Positions 61,284 through 64,000 of a stretch of 64,000 nucleotides of DNA are shown piece after piece. The DNA lies in contig CALVWQ010000003.1 in the NCBI GenBank assembly GCA_944367535.1, positions 31,474 to 95,473 on the forward strand, in the 5' to 3' direction. Positions within the stretch are counted from its first letter, which is position 1. Every line of letters starts with the position of its first letter. Origin of the DNA: an uncultured Clostridia bacterium (GTDB lineage: Bacteria; Bacillota; Clostridia; Christensenellales; Borkfalkiaceae). Both the position numbers and the translations under genes were made by a program. The notes under the pieces are model-generated. The model worked only from the letters and a program-made list of their open reading frames with translations, searched no databases and had not been told where the DNA came from.

Positions 61284-61321
61284 GAACGGGTTTGATTAGT
61301 CAGCCTGTTCTTTGATTTTTT
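61284..61321 (+). terminator. Riboswitch expression-platform terminator
   Basis: GAACGGG (61284-61290) pairs with CCTGTTC (61304-61310, one wobble), followed by TTTGATTTTTTC. It sits between the aptamer and xpt and should form when guanine is bound. Confidence 0.7.
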
Positions 61322-61336
61322 CGGGAAAGGTTTTGA

Positions 61337-61912
61337 ATGGAACTTCTTGAACAGGCAATTTTAGAAAAAGGAAAAGTTCTTGCCGGCGACGTGCTGAAAG
61401 TCGGCTCAATCATAAATAACCAGATAGACGTAAAACTTCTCGCCGCTCTTGCCGAAGATATCTGCGCGCATTTCAAGGGCAGAGGCATAACCAAGGTGCT
61501 GACGGTGGAGGCATCGGGAATAGCGGTCGCGGTTCTCGTCGCGGAAAGACTTGGCGTCAACGCCGTTTTCGCAAAGAAGAGCAAGACAAGCAATGTAGAC
61601 GGGGAAGTTTATTGCGCCGGTTGTTATTCTTATACCCATCAGAAAAAAAATACTCTCATTGTTCCCAAAGAATACATAGAAAATACGGATAAAATACTTA
61701 TTGCGGACGATTTTCTCGCCAACGGCGAAGCGGTAACCGCGCTTTCGGAAATTATTCGACAGGCTGGCGCAGAAGCAGTTGGCGCGGCGATAGCGATAGA
61801 GAAAGGCTTTCAGGGCGGAGGAGACAGGCTCCGTGCCGCAGGACTCGATGTCTATTCTTGTGCGATAATAGACTCCATGAGCGAAGGAAAGATAGTGTTC
61901 AGAAAACTTTGA
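61337..61912 (+). CDS. xpt: Xanthine phosphoribosyltransferase
   Basis: The 191-residue enzyme makes XMP from xanthine and PRPP. It has the Xpt N-terminus (MELLEQAILEKGKVLAGDVLKVGSIINNQIDVKLL), VEASGIAVAVLVAERLGV and the PRPP-binding motif ILIADDFLANGEA. Guanine repression through the upstream riboswitch is the same arrangement as Bacillus xpt-pbuX. Here the next genes are a BMP-family binding protein and an ABC ATPase instead of PbuX. Confidence 0.96.
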   Translation: MELLEQAILEKGKVLAGDVLKVGSIINNQIDVKLLAALAEDICAHFKGRGITKVLTVEASGIAVAVLVAERLGVNAVFAKKSKTSNVDGEVYCAGCYSYTHQKKNTLIVPKEYIENTDKILIADDFLANGEAVTALSEIIRQAGAEAVGAAIAIEKGFQGGGDRLRAAGLDVYSCAIIDSMSEGKIVFRKL

Positions 61913-61994
61913 CAGGTCTGTCGGGTCGAAAATGCCTGCAAGAGAGCTGTTAATTGAAATTTAATATAAGTCGTGTTAAAACAAAAAACGGCAA

Positions 61995-62108
61995 TCGGAA
62001 ACTAAATTCCGAGTTTTATCTGAGGATGTCCTAAAAAGGCGTCTGTGCGTCTGGCGATTAAGGTTAAACGTCAGTATATTCAAGGACAAGCCGTTATAAA
62101 AACGGGCT
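61995..62108 (+). promoter_or_regulatory. Structured leader upstream of the BMP lipoprotein gene, family not recognised
   Basis: A weak promoter (TTGAAA 61954-61959, TAAAAC 61977-61982, spacing 17) would start a leader of about 200 nt. Helices seen: TCGGAA/TTCCGA near 61995-62012; TGTCCT (62027-62032) with AGGACA (62083-62088) enclosing CTGGCG/CGTCAG (62051-62056, 62069-62074); and AGCCGTT/AACGGGCT (62089-62095, 62101-62108). No known riboswitch core was identified. Confidence 0.4.
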
Positions 62109-62195
62109 GAATGCGGTGTTCTCTTTTACAGGTTATTGTGCAAACACCCGCTTATTAAATTGGAACAAAACCCGAAAGGGTCAGGAGGTTTTATA

Positions 62196-63557
62196 ATGAA
62201 GAAACTGTTAACAATTTTACTCACCGTCGCCATGGCGGCGGCGTGCTGTTTCGGAATGGTCGGCTGTAACGACGAAGAGGAAACCGCTTCGGACGTAAAG
62301 GTCGGTCTTATCTGTCTGCACGGAGACAATTCGACTTATGACAAGAACTTTATCGACGCCATGAAAAAGGCTTGCGAGAACATGAACGCCGACCTTGTCA
62401 TCAAGACGGATATACCCGAGGGTCAGGAATGCTACGAAGCGGCGGTCGACCTCGTCGATCAGGGCTGCGACGTGATATTTGCGGATTCTTTCGGCCATGA
62501 AAGTTTTATGCTCAATGCGGCGAAGGAATATCCCGACGTCGAATTCTGCCACGCTACGGGCACGATGGCTCATACCGCTAATCAGGCAAATTTCCACAAC
62601 GCGTTCGCGGACATTTACGAAGGCAGATATCTCGCGGGTGTTGCCGGCGGATATAAACTTGCAGACATGGAATATAACGGAACAGACCATAAATTGCCGG
62701 CTAAAAACTATGATGACGACGGCAACATCAAAATAGGTTATGTCGGAGCGTTTACCTATGCGGAAGTTATTTCTGGATATACTTCTTGGTATCTCGGGGT
62801 TAAAGCGGGCTACGATGCTTATTACGGACTCAACAACATAGACGATACCGTTGCCGCCGGCGCGGACAAAATCGTGATGCAGGTTCAGTTCACTGGTTCG
62901 TGGTATGACGAAGCGGGCGAAAAGAGCGCCGCGGAGACTCTTATCACTAACGGATGCGCCATAATCTCGCAGCATGCCGACTCGATGGGTGCGCCTAACG
63001 CTTGCGAAACGGCTAAGGTCCCCAATGTTTCTTATAACGGAAGCACGGAGGCTTCCTGCCCCGATACGTTCATAATTTCATCGAGAATCAACTGGGTTCC
63101 CTATTTCGAATATATGATTGACTGCACGAGAAACGATAAGACCATCGCTGCCGACTGGACCGGCGGACTCGGCGAAATTTACGCGGGCGAGCAGGGCCCC
63201 GTTGCTCTTACCACTCTCGGTTCGGCTGCCGTTCAGGCCTCGGATGAAGTTATCGGAACTTCGGAAATTCTTAATTACTGCTTGGGCGTTCTTGAAGTAG
63301 GTTTGTTGAAAGTATTCGATTGCGACACATTTACGGTAACCAAGACTGCCGACAAGAACGTCAACGCAACCGTTGACGACAACGGAAAGCTTACCGGATA
63401 TATGGCTGACGTGAATACCGACGCGGCTTATACTCCCGACACGGAAGTTGTTAAAACCGAAAACGGCGTTACTTATTTTGCAGAATCTGTATTCCGTTCG
63501 GCTCCTTATTTCGACATTCAGATAGACGGAATCACGCTTCTTAACACCAAGTTCTGA
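62196..63557 (+). CDS. BMP family (PnrA-like) nucleoside-binding lipoprotein
   Basis: The 453-residue substrate-binding lipoprotein has a signal peptide MKKLLTILLTVAMAAACCFGMVGCN with the lipobox Cys at 24, then the BMP domain: KVGLICLHGDNSTYDKNFIDAMKKACENM, GCDVIFADSFGHE, YLAGVAGGYKLAD and KIGYVGAFTYAEVISGYTSWYLGVKAGY. PnrA/BmpA proteins bind purine nucleosides. The ATG at 62196 has AGGAGG upstream; the frame to 62136 is longer but lacks a site. It is followed by a hairpin and an ABC ATPase gene, so it is part of a nucleoside/purine importer. Confidence 0.93.
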   Translation: MKKLLTILLTVAMAAACCFGMVGCNDEEETASDVKVGLICLHGDNSTYDKNFIDAMKKACENMNADLVIKTDIPEGQECYEAAVDLVDQGCDVIFADSFGHESFMLNAAKEYPDVEFCHATGTMAHTANQANFHNAFADIYEGRYLAGVAGGYKLADMEYNGTDHKLPAKNYDDDGNIKIGYVGAFTYAEVISGYTSWYLGVKAGYDAYYGLNNIDDTVAAGADKIVMQVQFTGSWYDEAGEKSAAETLITNGCAIISQHADSMGAPNACETAKVPNVSYNGSTEASCPDTFIISSRINWVPYFEYMIDCTRNDKTIAADWTGGLGEIYAGEQGPVALTTLGSAAVQASDEVIGTSEILNYCLGVLEVGLLKVFDCDTFTVTKTADKNVNATVDDNGKLTGYMADVNTDAAYTPDTEVVKTENGVTYFAESVFRSAPYFDIQIDGITLLNTKF

Positions 63558-63583
63558 TAACACCGAACTTAAAAGGCTTATAC

Positions 63584-63625
63584 CCAAGGGGAGAACGCTC
63601 TCCCCTTGGATATATTTTTTATAGG
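63584..63625 (+). terminator. Hairpin between the lipoprotein and ABC ATPase genes
   Basis: An 11-bp stem (CCAAGGGGAGA at 63584-63594 with 63599-63609) is followed by ATATATTTTTT. As an internal hairpin it probably lets the binding protein be made in excess of the ATPase. Confidence 0.7.
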
Positions 63626-63636
63626 GATAAAATATT

Positions 63637-64000
63637 ATGACATTATCGACAGCGACTGACTGCGGCAACTGCCGCGAAGTGGCCGTAAAATTCGAAAATA
63701 TCGTAAAAAGATTCGGAAGCGTCGAGGCAAACCGCGGCGTCAACTTCGAAGTATATAAGGGCGAAATACTTTCCCTTCTCGGCGAGAACGGGAGCGGAAA
63801 AACCACACTTATGAACATGCTTTCGGGTATATATTTCCCCGACGAAGGCAAGATTTATATAGACGGGAAAGAGGCGGTCATAGCTTCTCCGAAAGATGCT
63901 TTCCGTTACAGAATAGGCATGATTCACCAGCACTTTAAGCTTGTGGACGTTTTTACTGCCGCAGAAAACATTGTTCTCGGCATAAAGGACGGGAAAAGGT
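63637..64000 (+). CDS. ABC transporter ATPase of the nucleoside importer, 5' part only
   Basis: The frame is open to the window end (121 codons). It shows an ABC ATPase N-terminus: KFENIVKRFGSVEANRGVNFEVYKGEILSLLGENGSGKTTLMNMLSGIYFPDEGKIYIDGKEAVI, with Walker A GENGSGKT, and a Q-loop region GMIHQHFKLVDVFTAAENIVLG. This is the sugar/nucleoside (double-domain, RbsA/YufO-like) type, in keeping with the BMP-family lipoprotein upstream. The permease genes are expected beyond the window. Confidence 0.93.
   Translation, partial: MTLSTATDCGNCREVAVKFENIVKRFGSVEANRGVNFEVYKGEILSLLGENGSGKTTLMNMLSGIYFPDEGKIYIDGKEAVIASPKDAFRYRIGMIHQHFKLVDVFTAAENIVLGIKDGKR

Overview
The window reads as chromosome of an endospore-forming, low-to-moderate GC member of the Clostridia. 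Two CotF-type coat genes (38.5-39.0 kb), a YyaC-type sporulation gene (17.3 kb), strong Shine-Dalgarno sites, canonical TTGACA/TATAAT promoters, class I preQ1 and purine riboswitches and a GTP-dependent PEP carboxykinase all fit. Gene order differs from Bacillus, so I would not name a genus; an uncultured gut Clostridia lineage is an inference only. The window looks origin-proximal: recF, dnaA, mnmG, parA, parB, three perfect parS sites and the tmk-holB-ricT cluster are all present.

Layout. 0-5.3 kb: recF (-) divergent from dnaA-mnmG, then the RNase P RNA gene. 5.4-8.1 kb: an accessory-looking module, with a small HTH regulator divergent from a leucine-rich-repeat lipoprotein, twin operators between them, and a pair of very short unannotated genes. 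8.1-13.4 kb: an amino-acid kinase, an M20 dipeptidase, radC and gltX. 13.8-17.3 kb: DUF898 membrane protein, AraC/GyrI regulator, methyltransferase and a NERD protein split by a -1 frameshift at a slippery heptamer. 17.3-18.8 kb: yyaC and a CvpA-like gene. 18.8-22.5 kb: a gene-free, extremely A+T-rich island holding the three parS sites and degenerate repeats. This is the most striking part of the window. 22.5-28.6 kb: ftsH, parA-parB, NfeD and SPFH proteins.

28.6-42.5 kb is housekeeping and uncharacterised genes: a DUF2156-GNAT fusion, an Asp/Tyr/Ser-rich protein, pckG, a fused ABC exporter, cotF-like genes, preQ1-controlled queT, DUF378, and an Lrp-aminotransferase pair. 42.5-48.1 kb is a surface-polysaccharide patch: UDP-galactopyranose mutase, two tandem paralogous O-antigen-ligase-type polymerases and a flippase-like protein. 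48.3-58.0 kb: methyltransferase, rplI, DUF1540, greA-lysS, an unknown anchored protein, tmk-holB-ricT, a 2[4Fe-4S] ferredoxin, a YabB-type methyltransferase and rsmI. 58.4-64 kb: dut, an MFS carrier, a LOG-family hydrolase, then a purine salvage/uptake block (guanine riboswitch, xpt, BMP-family lipoprotein, ABC ATPase cut by the window end).

Working together: DnaA starts replication, and ParA/ParB with parS segregate the origin region. QueT and its preQ1 riboswitch handle queuosine-precursor uptake. Xpt, the BMP lipoprotein and the ABC ATPase form a purine salvage/uptake unit under guanine control. Glf and the twin polymerases point to a galactofuranose-containing surface glycan. No tRNA, rRNA operon, CRISPR array, transposase or prophage gene was seen.
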